DNA of 64,000 nt from Mesorhizobium tianshanense (GCF_007830515.1 NZ_VLKT01000011.1:101056-165055); one strand, 5' to 3'. Counted from the stretch's first letter, positions 45,316 through 55,725 are shown. Numbers and translations are program-made. Notes: generated by a model not told the origin, from the sequence alone.

Positions 45316-47400
45316 ATGAACATTTTTTGCTGCATGAAAACCGTCGCCGCGCTTCTGTTTGGCGTATCGGCGTTCGCGATCCAGGCCTCGGCCTCCGAGC
45401 CGACCATCGTGCCGGAACAGCCGCCGTTTCCGGCGCAAGGCAAGATCACTTACGTGCCGCGCGATTCAATTCTGGAATTCAAGGCGCTATCCGAATATCG
45501 CGAGCCGGAGTGGGTCACCGAAAAATTCGTCAAGACCGGGAAACTGCCTCCGTTGGCCGAGCGGCTGCCGAAGGAGCCGATGGTCTTCAACACAGGCAAC
45601 ATGCCCGACGGGACAGGTGTCTATGGCGACACGATGCGCCACGTCATCGGCGGTCGGCCGGAAGGCTGGAACTACAGCGCCGGGCAGACGCAAGGCTGGG
45701 GCGGCATTGACATTGCGATGTTCGAATGCCTGACGCGCACCGCGCCGCTCTTCCAGGTCGATGCCAAAGACGTCGAGCCGCTGCCCAACCTTGCCAAGGG
45801 CTGGGAGTGGTCGCAGGACGGACACACACTGACGATGAAGTTGATCGAAGGCGCAAAGTGGTCCGACGGAGATCCCTTCGACGCCGATGACGTGATGTTC
45901 TATTGGGACGACAATGTCGTCGATCCGAACGTCTCGCCGCTGAACGGTGCAACACCGGAAACGTTCGGAAAAGGCACCACCCTGAAGGCGATTGACAAAT
46001 ATACGATCGAATGGACTTTTAAGGACGCGTTCCCGCGCCAGCATCTCTATGCGATGGCCTACGGAACCTTCTGCCCCGGCCCCTCGCACATTTTGAAGAC
46101 CAAGCATCCGAACTATGCAGGCACCACCTATGATGAGTACAAGAACGGCTTTCCGCCGGAATACTTGAATATGCCCGTCATGGGCGCCTGGGTGCCTATT
46201 GAATACCGTTCGGACGACGTCATCGTGCTTCGCCGCAATCCTTACTATTGGAAGGTGGACGAAGACGGCAATCAGCTGCCCTATCTCAACGAACTGCACT
46301 ACAAGCTTTCGACTTGGGCCGATCGCGACGTGCAGGCGATCGCCGGGTCCGGCGATTTCTCGAACCTGGAGCAGCCGGAAAATTTCGTGGAATCGCTGAA
46401 GCGCGCCGCACAGGAAACGGCTCCCGCGCGGCTGGCCTTTGGCGCCCGGCTGATCGGCTACAATCTGCGCATGAACTTCTCGGCCAATGGCTGGGGTGAG
46501 CCGGACGAGCGGGCGCAGGCCGTACGCGAGCTCAATCGCAACGTCGATTTCCGTAAGGCCGTGACCATGGCCATCGATCGCGAGAAACTCGGCGAATCCC
46601 TCGTCAAAGGTCCGTTCACGGCGATCTATCCCGGCGGCATTTCCTCTGGCACGAGCTTCTATGATCGCGCCTCGACAGTGTACTACCCGTTCGATCTGGA
46701 AGGCGCCAAGGCGCTGCTGGAGAAGGTCGGGTTGAAGGACACGGACGGCAACGGCGCCGTCAACTTCCCGGCCGGTACAGCTGGCGGCTCGGACGTACAG
46801 ATCGTGCTTCTCGTGAATTCCGACTACAGCACCGATCGCAATCTCGCGGAAGGTCTGGTCGGCCAGATGGAACAGCTTGGCCTCAAGGTCGTGCTGAACA
46901 CAATCGATGGCGCGAAGCGCGACGCAACGCAGTATGCCGGGCGCTTCGACTGGCTTGTTCGCCGCAATGAACAGGAACAGACCTCGGTCGTGCAGAACAC
47001 GACCCAGCTTGCCCCGACCGGCCCGCGTACGAGCTGGCATCACCGAGCAGGGAAGGACGGGACGGTCGATCTGATGCCCTTCGAGCAGGAGATGGTGAAC
47101 ATCGTCAACAAGTTCATTTCCAGCAACGACAACGACGAGCGGACCGAACTGATGAAACAGTTCCAGAAGGTCTCGACGTCGAATCTCGATACGATCGGCC
47201 TTACGGAATATCCGGGCGCGCTCATCATCAACAAGCGTTTCTCCAACATTCCCGAAGGCGCCCCGATCTTCATGTTCAACTGGGCCGAGGACACGATCAT
47301 ACGCGAACGGGTCTTCGTCGCCGCCGACAAGCAGGGCGACTACGAGCTGTTCCCCGAGCAGCTTCCGGGCAAGCCCGGTGAAGGCGGTCCGATCAACTGA
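45316..47400 (+). CDS. agpA: periplasmic alpha-galactoside-binding protein (family 5)
   Basis: 694 residues with a signal peptide (about 1-27, ASAS-EP) and the large dipeptide/oligopeptide-type (SBP_bac_5) fold. Typical segments are WEWSQDGHTLTMKLIEGAKW and NVDFRKAVTMAIDREKLGES. At about 690 residues it is longer than peptide-binding proteins (about 540), as is S. meliloti AgpA. An ATG six codons on is an alternative start. It captures melibiose, raffinose or related sugars for AgpBCD. Confidence 0.88.
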   Translation: MNIFCCMKTVAALLFGVSAFAIQASASEPTIVPEQPPFPAQGKITYVPRDSILEFKALSEYREPEWVTEKFVKTGKLPPLAERLPKEPMVFNTGNMPDGTGVYGDTMRHVIGGRPEGWNYSAGQTQGWGGIDIAMFECLTRTAPLFQVDAKDVEPLPNLAKGWEWSQDGHTLTMKLIEGAKWSDGDPFDADDVMFYWDDNVVDPNVSPLNGATPETFGKGTTLKAIDKYTIEWTFKDAFPRQHLYAMAYGTFCPGPSHILKTKHPNYAGTTYDEYKNGFPPEYLNMPVMGAWVPIEYRSDDVIVLRRNPYYWKVDEDGNQLPYLNELHYKLSTWADRDVQAIAGSGDFSNLEQPENFVESLKRAAQETAPARLAFGARLIGYNLRMNFSANGWGEPDERAQAVRELNRNVDFRKAVTMAIDREKLGESLVKGPFTAIYPGGISSGTSFYDRASTVYYPFDLEGAKALLEKVGLKDTDGNGAVNFPAGTAGGSDVQIVLLVNSDYSTDRNLAEGLVGQMEQLGLKVVLNTIDGAKRDATQYAGRFDWLVRRNEQEQTSVVQNTTQLAPTGPRTSWHHRAGKDGTVDLMPFEQEMVNIVNKFISSNDNDERTELMKQFQKVSTSNLDTIGLTEYPGALIINKRFSNIPEGAPIFMFNWAEDTIIRERVFVAADKQGDYELFPEQLPGKPGEGGPIN

Positions 47401-47522
47401 CCGCAGTCGATTTCTCCTCCGGCGGGCATCCGCCGGAGGGGAGGTTCCGAATTGAACCGTGGAGATACCGCGCCTCGTGAAGGAGCAGATCGCCACGCGC
47501 CACAAGAGAAGCAAACACGATC
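47401..47522 (+). other. agpA-agpB spacer with hairpin
   Basis: This 122-base spacer contains CTCCGGCGGGCATCCGCCGGAG (from about 47415), an eight-pair G/C stem right after the agpA stop. It is the usual kind of element that lets a binding-protein message accumulate over the downstream permease genes. Confidence 0.5.
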
Positions 47523-48536
47523 ATGTTCAGATTTCTGCTTGTGCGTATCGCCTCGGCGATTCCTGTCCTCTTCGTCCTGAGCGTCGTGACGTTCGCGATC
47601 ATCCAGGCCCCGCCGGGCGACTACAGCGACTATGTGCGCTCGCAACTGATCAACCAGGGTGGCGCGTCCTTCGAGAAGGCCGACGCCCAGGCGCAGGCCT
47701 ACAAGATCGCGCATGGCCTCGATAAGCCCTTGCCCCTCCAGTATGTCAACTGGATCACCGGCATCGTCACCCGCGGCGATTTCGGCCACAGTCTCTTCTA
47801 CAACAAGCCTGTCGCCGATGTGGTCGGCGAACGTTTGCCCCGTACGCTGGCGCTGGCGCTCGTCTGCCATATCCTGGCATCGGTGATCGGCATCACCTTC
47901 GGCGTCTTGGCGGCAACCCGGCAATATTCCTGGGTGGACAGCGTGCTGTCGGGGATCTCGTTTCTCGGCATGACGGTGCCGCGCTTCCTGATGGCGCTGA
48001 TCATCGTCTATGTCCTGGTGTTCCACTTCAATGTCACTGAGATCAACAGTTTCCATTCCGCCCGCTACGGCGGGGCGCCCTGGTCGTGGGGCAAGTTCGT
48101 CGATCTGGTCAAGCATGTCTGGCCGGTCATCGCGATCGCCACTTTGGGCGGGCTCGCCTACAACATGCGCGTCATGCGGGGCAATCTTCTCGATACGCTG
48201 AACGCCCAATATGTCGAAACGGCTCGGGCCAAGGGCTTGAGCGAGCGCACGGTGGTCATGCGCCACGCTGTGCCGAACGCGCTGCATCCGCTCGTCATGT
48301 ATCAGGGCGTCGTGCTGCCCTACATGCTGACCGGCGAGATCGAGACCGCGATCATCTTCGCCCTGCCGACGGTCGGCCCGGCCATCGTCGGCTCGATGTG
48401 GATCGGCGACGTCTATGTCACGGCGACCTTCATGTTGGTTCTGTCGGTGACCCTGATCGTCGGCAACATCATCGCCGACATGCTGCTTGCAGCGCTCGAC
48501 CCGCGGGTTCGCCTTGGGGGAGGGGCCGACGCATGA
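47523..48536 (+). CDS. agpB: ABC transporter permease (AgpB/DppB-like)
   Basis: 337 residues. The MFRFLLVRIASAIPVLFVLS start and GDFGHSLFYNKPV belong to the DppB family; about six membrane segments follow, with the coupling loop ETARAKGLSERTVVMRHAVP (about 236-255). Its stop overlaps the agpC start by four bases. It forms the pore with AgpC. Confidence 0.9.
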   Translation: MFRFLLVRIASAIPVLFVLSVVTFAIIQAPPGDYSDYVRSQLINQGGASFEKADAQAQAYKIAHGLDKPLPLQYVNWITGIVTRGDFGHSLFYNKPVADVVGERLPRTLALALVCHILASVIGITFGVLAATRQYSWVDSVLSGISFLGMTVPRFLMALIIVYVLVFHFNVTEINSFHSARYGGAPWSWGKFVDLVKHVWPVIAIATLGGLAYNMRVMRGNLLDTLNAQYVETARAKGLSERTVVMRHAVPNALHPLVMYQGVVLPYMLTGEIETAIIFALPTVGPAIVGSMWIGDVYVTATFMLVLSVTLIVGNIIADMLLAALDPRVRLGGGADA

Positions 48537-49660
48537 AAGCCGACGTCCAACCCGTAGTCTCCGCCTCCGTGCCGCCGGCCAAAGGCCATGGCAACGAAAC
48601 CTATACTGCGCTTGTCTGGCGCCGTCTGAAGCGATCCTGGACCGGCATGATAGGGCTGATCTTTGTCTGCCTCCTGATGATCATGACGATATTCGCGGAG
48701 TTCTTCGCACCCGTCGATCCGAAGCTGACCGGCGTCGGTTTCGCGCCGCCGCAGACCATCAGCATGACGGACCGGGACGGGAACTTCGTCTTTCCGCCGC
48801 GCAGCTATCCGATCCGTGAAACAGATGAATTCGACCCCGTCACGTTCCAGCCGATCGTAGGCCCCGACTACGAAAACCCGCAGACGCTCGGCTTTTTCGT
48901 CAAAGGGTTCGGGTACAGGCTTTTCGGACTGATCCCGGCGCATCGGCATTTCTTCGGCGCCACCGACGGAAGCCCGGTCAATTTCCTCGGCACCGACAAG
49001 TTCGGCCGCGATGTGCTGTCGCGCGTCATCTACGGCTCGCGCATTTCGCTGATGATCGCCCTGACCGTGGTGTTCATCATCACGGTAGTCGGCACGACTG
49101 TCGGCATGGTGTCCGGATATTTCGGCGGAAGGTTCGACGCATGGGTGCAGCGCTTCGTCGAGTTGGTGCTCGCCTTTCCGCAACTGCCGCTTTATCTCGC
49201 GCTCACCTCGCTGATTCCGGTGACGGCGCCGACCAATGTCTTCCTCGCCTTCGTCATCTTCGTCATGTCGGCGCTCGGCTGGGCACAGATGTCGCGCGAA
49301 GTTCGAGGCAAGACGCTGGCGCTGGCGCGGATCGACTATGTGCGGGCGGCGATGGCGATCGGCGCAACCGACCGCCGGATAATCTTTCAGCATATTTTCC
49401 CAAACGTCATGAGCCACGTCATCGTCGCCGTCACGCTGGCGATCCCCAACGTCGTGCTGCTTGAATCCTTCCTGGGCTTCCTCGGTTTCGCGGTGAAGCC
49501 GCCGCTGATCTCCTGGGGGCTGATGCTGCAGGATACCGCGACATACTCCGTCATCGGGTCCTATCCCTGGATCCTTGCCCCCGTGGGTTTCGTGCTGGTC
49601 ACCGTCTTTGCGTTCAATGCGCTGGGCGATGGTCTTCGCGATGCCGTCGATCCCTATTGA
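48533..49660 (+). CDS. agpC: ABC transporter permease (AgpC/DppC-like)
   Basis: 375 residues. An N-terminal membrane segment (about 40-60) is followed by a long periplasmic insertion (about 65-155, with FVFPPRSYPIRETDEFDPVT), longer than in peptide DppC proteins. The permease core has LGTDKFGRDVLSRVIYGSRI and coupling loop AAMAIGATDRRIIFQHIFPN. It is translationally coupled to agpB by the ATGA overlap. Confidence 0.9.
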   Translation: MKADVQPVVSASVPPAKGHGNETYTALVWRRLKRSWTGMIGLIFVCLLMIMTIFAEFFAPVDPKLTGVGFAPPQTISMTDRDGNFVFPPRSYPIRETDEFDPVTFQPIVGPDYENPQTLGFFVKGFGYRLFGLIPAHRHFFGATDGSPVNFLGTDKFGRDVLSRVIYGSRISLMIALTVVFIITVVGTTVGMVSGYFGGRFDAWVQRFVELVLAFPQLPLYLALTSLIPVTAPTNVFLAFVIFVMSALGWAQMSREVRGKTLALARIDYVRAAMAIGATDRRIIFQHIFPNVMSHVIVAVTLAIPNVVLLESFLGFLGFAVKPPLISWGLMLQDTATYSVIGSYPWILAPVGFVLVTVFAFNALGDGLRDAVDPY

Positions 49661-49673
49661 GAAGGCCGGCACC

Positions 49674-51344
49674 ATGGCTCTGACGGAAAAGACCTCGATG
49701 GCGCCCGACGAACGTCACGATCATGCGGTGAGGACCGGCAGCCCGATCATCGACGCCCGCAATGTCGCGGTGACCTTCAAGGTGGAAGGCGGAACGGTCG
49801 ACGCGGTCAAGGATGTCTCGTTTCAGCTCTATCGCGGCGAGACCATCGCTGTGGTGGGAGAGTCCGGCTCCGGCAAGTCGGTGACGGCGCGCACGGTCAT
49901 GGGCCTGCTCACCAAGCGCGCCACCGTGGCCGTGCAATCGCGGATCGAATATGATGGCAAGAACGTGCTGAAATTCTCCGACCGGCAGCGCCGGGCGCTG
50001 CGCGGCGACCGCATTTCGATGATATTCCAGGAGCCGATGAGCTCGCTCAATCCGGTCTACACGATCGGCACGCAGATCATCGAGGCGATCCGCGTTCATC
50101 AGAAGATGAGCCGCAGGCAAGCTGCGAAGCGTACGCTGGAGCTGTTGCGGCAGGTGCAGATTCCGGACCCGGAAAGCCGCTTCAACCAATATCCGCACCA
50201 GCTTTCCGGCGGTCAGCGCCAGCGCGTCATGATCGCCATGGCGCTCGCCAATAATCCGGACGTACTCATCGCCGACGAACCCACGACGGCACTCGACGTC
50301 ACCGTGCAGGCGCAGATCCTCAACCTCATCCGTGATCTGCAGCAGAAGCTCGGTATGGCGGTGATCCTGATCACCCACGACCTGACAGTCGTTCGCCAGT
50401 TTTCTGACTACGTCTATGTCATGAGCCAGGGCGAGGTGATGGAGCACAACACCACCGCAGCGCTCTTCGAAAACCCTCAGCACCCCTATACGCGCCATCT
50501 TCTGGCGTCCGAGCCCAAGGGCATAGCCAATCCGCCGCCGGTGGACTCCGCCGTCATTCTCGAAGGCAGCAATGTCCGGGTATCGTTCATGCTGAAGCAT
50601 GGCGGTTTCTTCAAACCGCGGCTCAAGGACCTGGTCGCCGTAGACAGTCTCAGCCTGAAGCTTCACCGGCACGAGACGCTGGGGCTGGTCGGCGAATCCG
50701 GGTCCGGCAAGACGACGTTCGGGCAAGCGCTGGTGAAGCTCCTGACCGCCGACGGCGGCGAAATCTTCTTCGACGGCGAACCGATCCACGCCAGGACACG
50801 TGACCAGATGCGGCCGCTCAGATCGCGCATGCAGGTAGTCTTCCAGGATCCGTTCTCCTCGCTCAATCCGCGCATGTCGGTCGGCCAGATCATCGAGGAG
50901 GGGCTGATCGTCAATCGGCTCGGCAATGACAAGGGCGATCGGCTCGAGCGGGTCAGGGACGCCCTAATCAGCGCCGGGCTTCCGCACAACATCCTGTCGC
51001 GCTTCCCGCACGAGTTTTCCGGCGGCCAGCGCCAGCGCATCGCTATTGCGCGGGCAATCGCACTCGAACCGGAATTCATCCTGCTCGACGAACCGACCTC
51101 GGCGCTAGATCTCTCCGTTCAGGCCCAGATCATCGACCTCCTGCGCAAACTGCAGGACGAGCGCGGCCTGAGCTATCTCTTCATTTCCCACGATCTCAAG
51201 GTCGTACGCGCGCTCTGTCACCGGGTCGTGGTGATGCAGCACGGTAAAATCGTCGAGGAGGGACCCGTCGACGAGGTTCTTTCCCATCCGAGGACCGCCT
51301 ATACCGAACGGCTCGTCAAGGCCGCGTTCGAGGTAGCCGCATAA
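49674..51344 (+). CDS. agpD: dual-domain ABC ATPase (AgpD)
   Basis: 556 residues carrying two complete nucleotide-binding domains in one chain. The first has Walker [11 protein letters not shown] and Walker [14 protein letters not shown]; the second has [10 protein letters not shown] and [13 protein letters not shown]. Both have (L/F)SGGQRQR signatures, and oligopeptide-type C-terminal extensions ([22 protein letters not shown]) follow each. It replaces separate DppD and DppF proteins. AGAAGG precedes ATG 49674, 13 bases after agpC. Confidence 0.92.
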   Translation: MALTEKTSMAPDERHDHAVRTGSPIIDARNVAVTFKVEGGTVDAVKDVSFQLYRGETIAVVGESGSGKSVTARTVMGLLTKRATVAVQSRIEYDGKNVLKFSDRQRRALRGDRISMIFQEPMSSLNPVYTIGTQIIEAIRVHQKMSRRQAAKRTLELLRQVQIPDPESRFNQYPHQLSGGQRQRVMIAMALANNPDVLIADEPTTALDVTVQAQILNLIRDLQQKLGMAVILITHDLTVVRQFSDYVYVMSQGEVMEHNTTAALFENPQHPYTRHLLASEPKGIANPPPVDSAVILEGSNVRVSFMLKHGGFFKPRLKDLVAVDSLSLKLHRHETLGLVGESGSGKTTFGQALVKLLTADGGEIFFDGEPIHARTRDQMRPLRSRMQVVFQDPFSSLNPRMSVGQIIEEGLIVNRLGNDKGDRLERVRDALISAGLPHNILSRFPHEFSGGQRQRIAIARAIALEPEFILLDEPTSALDLSVQAQIIDLLRKLQDERGLSYLFISHDLKVVRALCHRVVVMQHGKIVEEGPVDEVLSHPRTAYTERLVKAAFEVAA

Positions 51345-51367
51345 ATCGCAGACAAGAGGCGCAATTC

Positions 51368-52741
51368 ATGACGAGACAACCCAAAATCACGTTCATCGGG
51401 GCCGGTTCCACCGTCTTCATGAAGAATGTCATCGGCGATGTGCTGCAGCGGCCGTCTCTTTCGGGCGCTACGATCGCGCTGATGGACGTCAATCCGCAGC
51501 GCCTCGAAGAAAGCGAGATCGTCGCCGGAAAGCTGGTCAAGACGCTTGGCGCTGCGGCGACCATCGAGACGCATTCCAGCCAGCGCAAGGCCCTAGAAGG
51601 CGCGGACTTCGTCGTCGTCGCCTTCCAGATCGGCGGCTACGAGCCCTGCACGGTCACTGATTTCGAGGTGCCGAAGAAATACGGCCTGCGCCAGACGATC
51701 GCCGATACGCTCGGGGTTGGCGGCATCATGAGGGGTTTGCGCACCGTGCCGCATCTCTGGAAAATCTGCGAAGACATGATGGCAATCTGCCCCGACGCCA
51801 TCCTCCTGCAATACGTCAACCCGATGGCGATCAACACCTGGGCGATTGCGGAAAAGTATCCGCTCATCAAGCAGGTCGGTCTCTGCCATTCGGTGCAGGG
51901 AACGGCTTTCGAGCTCGCCCGCGATCTCGAAATCCCGCTCGAGGAAATCCGTTACCGTGCCGCCGGCATCAACCACATGGCCTTCTACCTGAAATTCGAG
52001 CATCGGCAGGCCGATGGCAGCTACCGCGACCTTTATCCGGATCTCGTGCGCGGCTACCGCGACGGGCGATTTCCGAAACCCAGCCACTGGAATCCGCGCT
52101 GCCCGAACAAGGTGCGTTACGAGATGCTGACCCGCCTCGGCTATTTCGTCACCGAAAGCTCGGAGCATTTCGCCGAATACACGCCCTATTTCATCAAGGA
52201 CGGCAGGCCCGATCTGATCGAGAAATTCGGCATTCCTCTCGATGAATATCCCAAGCGCTGCATCGAGCAGATCGAGCGTTGGAAAGGGCAGGCGGCCGCC
52301 TACCGGAGCGCCGAGAACATCGAGATCGAGGAGAGCCATGAATATGCTTCCTCGATCATGAACTCGGTCTGGACCGGCGAGCCCTCGGTTATTTACGGCA
52401 ATGTCCGCAACAATGGCTGCATCACCTCGCTGCCGGAAAATTGCGCGGCCGAAGTGCCGTGCCTGGTCGATGCGTCCGGCATCCAGCCGACCTTCATCGG
52501 CGCCTTGCCGCCGCAACTGACGGCGCTCATCCGCACCAATATCAATGTGCAGGAACTGACTGTCGCGGCCTTGATGACGGAAAACCGCGAGCATCTCCAT
52601 CACGCGGCGATGATGGATCCGCATACCGCCGCCGAGCTCGATCTCGACCAGATCTGGTCGCTGGTCGACGACCTGCTCGCCGCGCACCGCGACTGGATTC
52701 CGCAGTGGGCGCGGATCTCGAAAAACGTGCAGGCAGCGTAA
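51368..52741 (+). CDS. agaL2: second alpha-galactosidase, glycoside hydrolase family 4
   Basis: 457 residues, a GH4 paralogue of agaL1 and closer in length to classical MelA. The NAD motif is FIGAGSTVFMKNVIGD; the manganese ligands are Cys173 in GLCHSVQ and His203 in AAGINHMAFY, with RQTIADTLGVGGI between. It starts 23 bases after agpD and ends the operon. Two enzymes may split substrates by anomer, chain length or cofactor; the sequence does not say which. Confidence 0.88.
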   Translation: MTRQPKITFIGAGSTVFMKNVIGDVLQRPSLSGATIALMDVNPQRLEESEIVAGKLVKTLGAAATIETHSSQRKALEGADFVVVAFQIGGYEPCTVTDFEVPKKYGLRQTIADTLGVGGIMRGLRTVPHLWKICEDMMAICPDAILLQYVNPMAINTWAIAEKYPLIKQVGLCHSVQGTAFELARDLEIPLEEIRYRAAGINHMAFYLKFEHRQADGSYRDLYPDLVRGYRDGRFPKPSHWNPRCPNKVRYEMLTRLGYFVTESSEHFAEYTPYFIKDGRPDLIEKFGIPLDEYPKRCIEQIERWKGQAAAYRSAENIEIEESHEYASSIMNSVWTGEPSVIYGNVRNNGCITSLPENCAAEVPCLVDASGIQPTFIGALPPQLTALIRTNINVQELTVAALMTENREHLHHAAMMDPHTAAELDLDQIWSLVDDLLAAHRDWIPQWARISKNVQAA

Positions 52742-53390
52742 GGACGGAACGGCTCTGGTTTGGAAGCTCCTGCAAGCACCGGCGGCCGGGCTCAAGCTAG
52801 ATGTGGAGCCTCAACAGATTGTCCTCGGCGAGGGCGAGCGTGGCCTCTCTCCCTGGTCCGGCACGGAGGTCGCTTGCGGGGAGCCTCAGCGAGGGAAATC
52901 ATGAAAAACCAAGGTCCTCGTTGCCGACGATGAGCCAACGTTCGACCTTGAAGTGACCTTTGCGAAGCAGGATTTACTGTCGCTCTGGCTCCTGTGAGGG
53001 GGCCCAAAGGTGGTTGTCAGAGGAATGTCCGGATGTGGCGGTTCTCGACGTGCTATTGAGGGACGGAGATTGCGTCTGAGGCGGTCAACTGGCCCGCTTG
53101 CCCAGTGCGATCGCCAACAACATTCCCGTCAAGTTCCGGCGTTCAGCGGGCGTTCGCCAAAAGACAGGGCCTCATCACCGACTGGGGAGGCGGTGCGTTC
53201 AGCTTCATGCAAAGCCCAAAGATGCTTGGTCCGCTGACGAAGTGCGCGCTGAAGTAGGCTCCCATGCCGACGATGCAGTGTGGCAGCTACCTGAACGCCA
53301 ATCGTTTGATCTTACGACGGAATGCTATCTGTGGTCATCTCGGCTTACCCTCAAAAGGCAACCAATGTGCCGTACTACGGCGAGGCTTCC
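52742..53390. other. gap after agaL2 with a receiver-domain relic
   Basis: No terminator hairpin with a T-run is visible after agaL2. The main content is the decayed response-regulator relic at 52901-53265; the remainder holds nothing recognised. Confidence 0.3.
52901..53265 (+). pseudogene. response-regulator receiver-domain relic
   Basis: Pieces in different frames rebuild a receiver: VLVADDEPTFDLEVTFA (acidic pair), AGFTVALAPVR, CPDVAVLDVLLRDGDCV (phospho-acceptor Asp) ending in a stop, and near the end KPKDAWSADEVRAEV resembling the Lys-Pro and last helix. At least three indels or stops show long decay. Confidence 0.5.
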
Positions 53391-54083
53391 CTAGGTCCGC
53401 GCCCTAAGGGCTGCTTCCACCCGGTCGGCGCCATGTGTGACGATATAGGCGATCACCATGTAGATGACGACCGCGATCAAGAAGGCTTCGAGGTAGTAGA
53501 AATTCAGCGCAGCGGTCAACTGGGACTGCGCAAAGATGTCAACAACCTCGATAGCGAATCCGAGAGAAAGCGCCTTCATGATCACCATGAACGAGTTGGC
53601 GAGGTCCGGGATTGCGGCTACGATCACCTGGGGAAGCATGACCCGCCGGAACAATTGGCTGCGTTTGTAGCCCAACGAATAGGCCGCGTCCGCCTGACCG
53701 GTGTCAAAGGAGTTCAGGGCGCCCTTCACGACCTCCGCCTGGAAAGCGGCGACGCAAGCAGTCAACGCAACGATGAGTGTGACCCAGTTAGGCGTCAAGT
53801 GACCGTTGAACTCTATTCCAACTAGCGCGGCCAGGAACTGAAGTGCCGGGGGAAGGCCGTAGTAGGCGAGGAAGATTACAATCACCATCGGGACGCCCTT
53901 GAAGGCAACCTTGTAGGCCACGACGAGTTCCCGCAGGACAGTTATCCTGCGATATTCGACCATCGCAAACAGACTACCGACGATCGTGGAAAAGACGAAG
54001 ATCGCGAGCGCCATCAGGAGCGTCATGGGCACCGCGCCCAGTATATCCCAGAGATCGGGAAGAAGAACTTCGGAATCGAACAT
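53391..54083 (-). CDS. polar-amino-acid-type ABC permease (second permease)
   Basis: 230 residues of the HisM/GlnP family, with about five membrane segments. The coupling motif is TGQADAAYSLGYKRSQLFRR (about 145-164), then VMLPQVIVAAIPDLANSFMV. GAGGAGG lies seven bases before ATG 54083. It is the last gene of a leftward operon with a second permease, a binding protein, an ATPase and a flavin monooxygenase. A solute resembling an amino acid or its derivative is likely. Confidence 0.88.
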   Translation of the reverse strand: MFDSEVLLPDLWDILGAVPMTLLMALAIFVFSTIVGSLFAMVEYRRITVLRELVVAYKVAFKGVPMVIVIFLAYYGLPPALQFLAALVGIEFNGHLTPNWVTLIVALTACVAAFQAEVVKGALNSFDTGQADAAYSLGYKRSQLFRRVMLPQVIVAAIPDLANSFMVIMKALSLGFAIEVVDIFAQSQLTAALNFYYLEAFLIAVVIYMVIAYIVTHGADRVEAALRART

Positions 54084-54102
54084 GTGATGACCTCCTCTTC
54101 GA

Positions 54103-54810
54103 TCAGACGCTTGCCATGATGGTGGCCTTCGCGGGAGCCGCTCTTGGTGCGAACTTCGAGGACCGAAGTTCGAAGAAGCGCACCACAAGCCACGCGGCCA
54201 GGCACAGCAGCGCATAGATCACCGCCAGGACGAGATAGGTTTCGAACTGGTACTGGTTGTAGTCCCGCTCCATGACCAGATGCGCGGTCGCCATCACGTC
54301 CGCCGCCCCGATGTACATGACCAGCGCAACGTTGTGGATCAGGTAGATGATGGAGTTTCCGTAGCCGGGCAACGCAATGTGCACCGCCTGTGGTCCGAGC
54401 ACGCGAGTGAGCTTCTGACGGAAAGTGTATCCGAGACTGTCCGCCGCGTCATGCTGGCCGCGATCGACGGCCAGGTATGCCGGCCGCATGACCTCCGACA
54501 GATAACCTCCGTGGTAGAAGCTGAGCCCCAGCATCGCAGCCACAGTAGGCGAGACGAAATCTTCGATTTCGAGCAGACCGACCACCAATGGAAGCCCGTA
54601 GAACGCGACGAACAGCTGGAGGACGACGGGGACGCTCCGGGCATAGGATACGTAGAGGTCGGCCAGGTGACTGATCACCGGTACTCTGCGCACCCGGAAT
54701 GTCGTCGCAATCAGCGCCAGGCAGAAGCCGACGATCATGGCCGTGAACGTGATCGCGAGTGTCAGCGGCAACGCCTTGAGCAGCTCGGGGATCATTATGG
54801 AAAGGTCCAC
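54103..54810 (-). CDS. polar-amino-acid-type ABC permease (first permease)
   Basis: 235 residues; IPELLKALPLTLAITFTAMI at the start and the coupling motif DRGQHDAADSLGYTFRQKLT (about 133-152). The start is the GTG at 54810 behind GGGAG; ATG 54795 is possible. Its stop is 19 bases before the next permease. The two should form the heterodimeric pore. Confidence 0.88.
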   Translation of the reverse strand: MDLSIMIPELLKALPLTLAITFTAMIVGFCLALIATTFRVRRVPVISHLADLYVSYARSVPVVLQLFVAFYGLPLVVGLLEIEDFVSPTVAAMLGLSFYHGGYLSEVMRPAYLAVDRGQHDAADSLGYTFRQKLTRVLGPQAVHIALPGYGNSIIYLIHNVALVMYIGAADVMATAHLVMERDYNQYQFETYLVLAVIYALLCLAAWLVVRFFELRSSKFAPRAAPAKATIMASV

Positions 54811-54884
54811 AGTACGACACTCCCTTCTTTCAGTTTCAGCCTTGATCGTCGGCAGTCCGAGAACTCGTTTAGTGCGAGCTTTCG

Positions 54885-55709
54885 TTACTTCATGTACGTG
54901 GTGATGTCCTCGCCGAACCATTTCTGCGAGAGCTTGGCGAGCGTACCGTCGGCCTTGAGTTCCTTCAGCGCCTTGTCGATGTCTTCGGAGAGGGCCTTGT
55001 TCTCCTCGGAGCGGTGGATCAGGACGAAGGTGTTGTTGATGGCAACGGGCTCGCTCGCTTTGATGTCGAGCTTCTGCTGGTCGATGACCGTCTGCTCGCC
55101 AAGGTTGGACGGCAGAACCAGCGCGTCGTACTTGCCGTTCTGGACTTCCTTCAGGCGATCCGGATAGGGGATACCCGCGCTCGATGCGGTGATCTCGATC
55201 TGGTAGTCTGGGTTCTGTTCCTGCCACTGGGTAGCGAACTTGTAGATGCCGCCGCCGGCAGTGACGGGCACGATTTTCTTGCCGACGAGATCCTTCATCT
55301 CGTTGATGCCACTGTCTTTGCGGCTATAGATCTTGATCAGGCTGGCGCCAATAGGGCTCTCTGGAATAAGAAACTGCTTTTCGCGAGCGGGCGCACGGTA
55401 GTAGCCGCCGGTCGCGATGTCGTACTTGCCAGTGGCGAGGCCCGTCTCCTGAGCGATGTCGGCGGCGCCTTCCATCTCGAACTTGTACTGGGGGAGTTTC
55501 GCGTTGATGGCTTTCAGGACGTCGGGCTCGTAGCCCTGCGGCTCGACGCCGATCGCACCCCAGGACAGCGGCTTGGATTCGGCTGCCGTCGCGATCTTGA
55601 TGTTGCGCACGTCCTGGGCATGGGATACGCCAGCCGTTGCGATAGCGAATGCGACGCCAGCCACGGCGAGGCCGAACCAACGGCGAGAAGTTGATCTGAT
55701 AGAAGACAT
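54885..55709 (-). CDS. family 3 ABC substrate-binding protein
   Basis: 274 residues. The signal peptide (about 1-32, GVSHA-QD) has an SRRWFG stretch near its start. The type II fold includes WGAIGVEPQGYEPDVLKAIN and ATGGYYRAPAREKQFLIPES. The usual Arg/Asp pair that grips the alpha-amino-acid group is not obvious here, so the ligand may be an unusual amine or sulfur compound. AAAGGA precedes ATG 55709. Confidence 0.87.
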   Translation of the reverse strand: MSSIRSTSRRWFGLAVAGVAFAIATAGVSHAQDVRNIKIATAAESKPLSWGAIGVEPQGYEPDVLKAINAKLPQYKFEMEGAADIAQETGLATGKYDIATGGYYRAPAREKQFLIPESPIGASLIKIYSRKDSGINEMKDLVGKKIVPVTAGGGIYKFATQWQEQNPDYQIEITASSAGIPYPDRLKEVQNGKYDALVLPSNLGEQTVIDQQKLDIKASEPVAINNTFVLIHRSEENKALSEDIDKALKELKADGTLAKLSQKWFGEDITTYMK

Positions 55710-55725
55710 TTCAGGCGTCCTTTCT

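Noticed and set aside
45487..47514. 675-codon open frame on the minus strand opposite agpA
   Set aside because: It mirrors the codon bias of agpA, has no motifs or ribosome-binding site and overlaps a certain gene entirely.
48413..49675. 420-codon minus-strand frame opposite agpC
   Set aside because: Highly charged translation with no domain; shadow of the permease gene.
49674..51344. agpD as an accidental gene fusion
   Set aside because: Single-chain double ATPases are normal in this transporter type.
53322..53825. plus-strand frame over the permease end
   Set aside because: Overlaps a permease with a clear coupling motif on the other strand; no conserved features.
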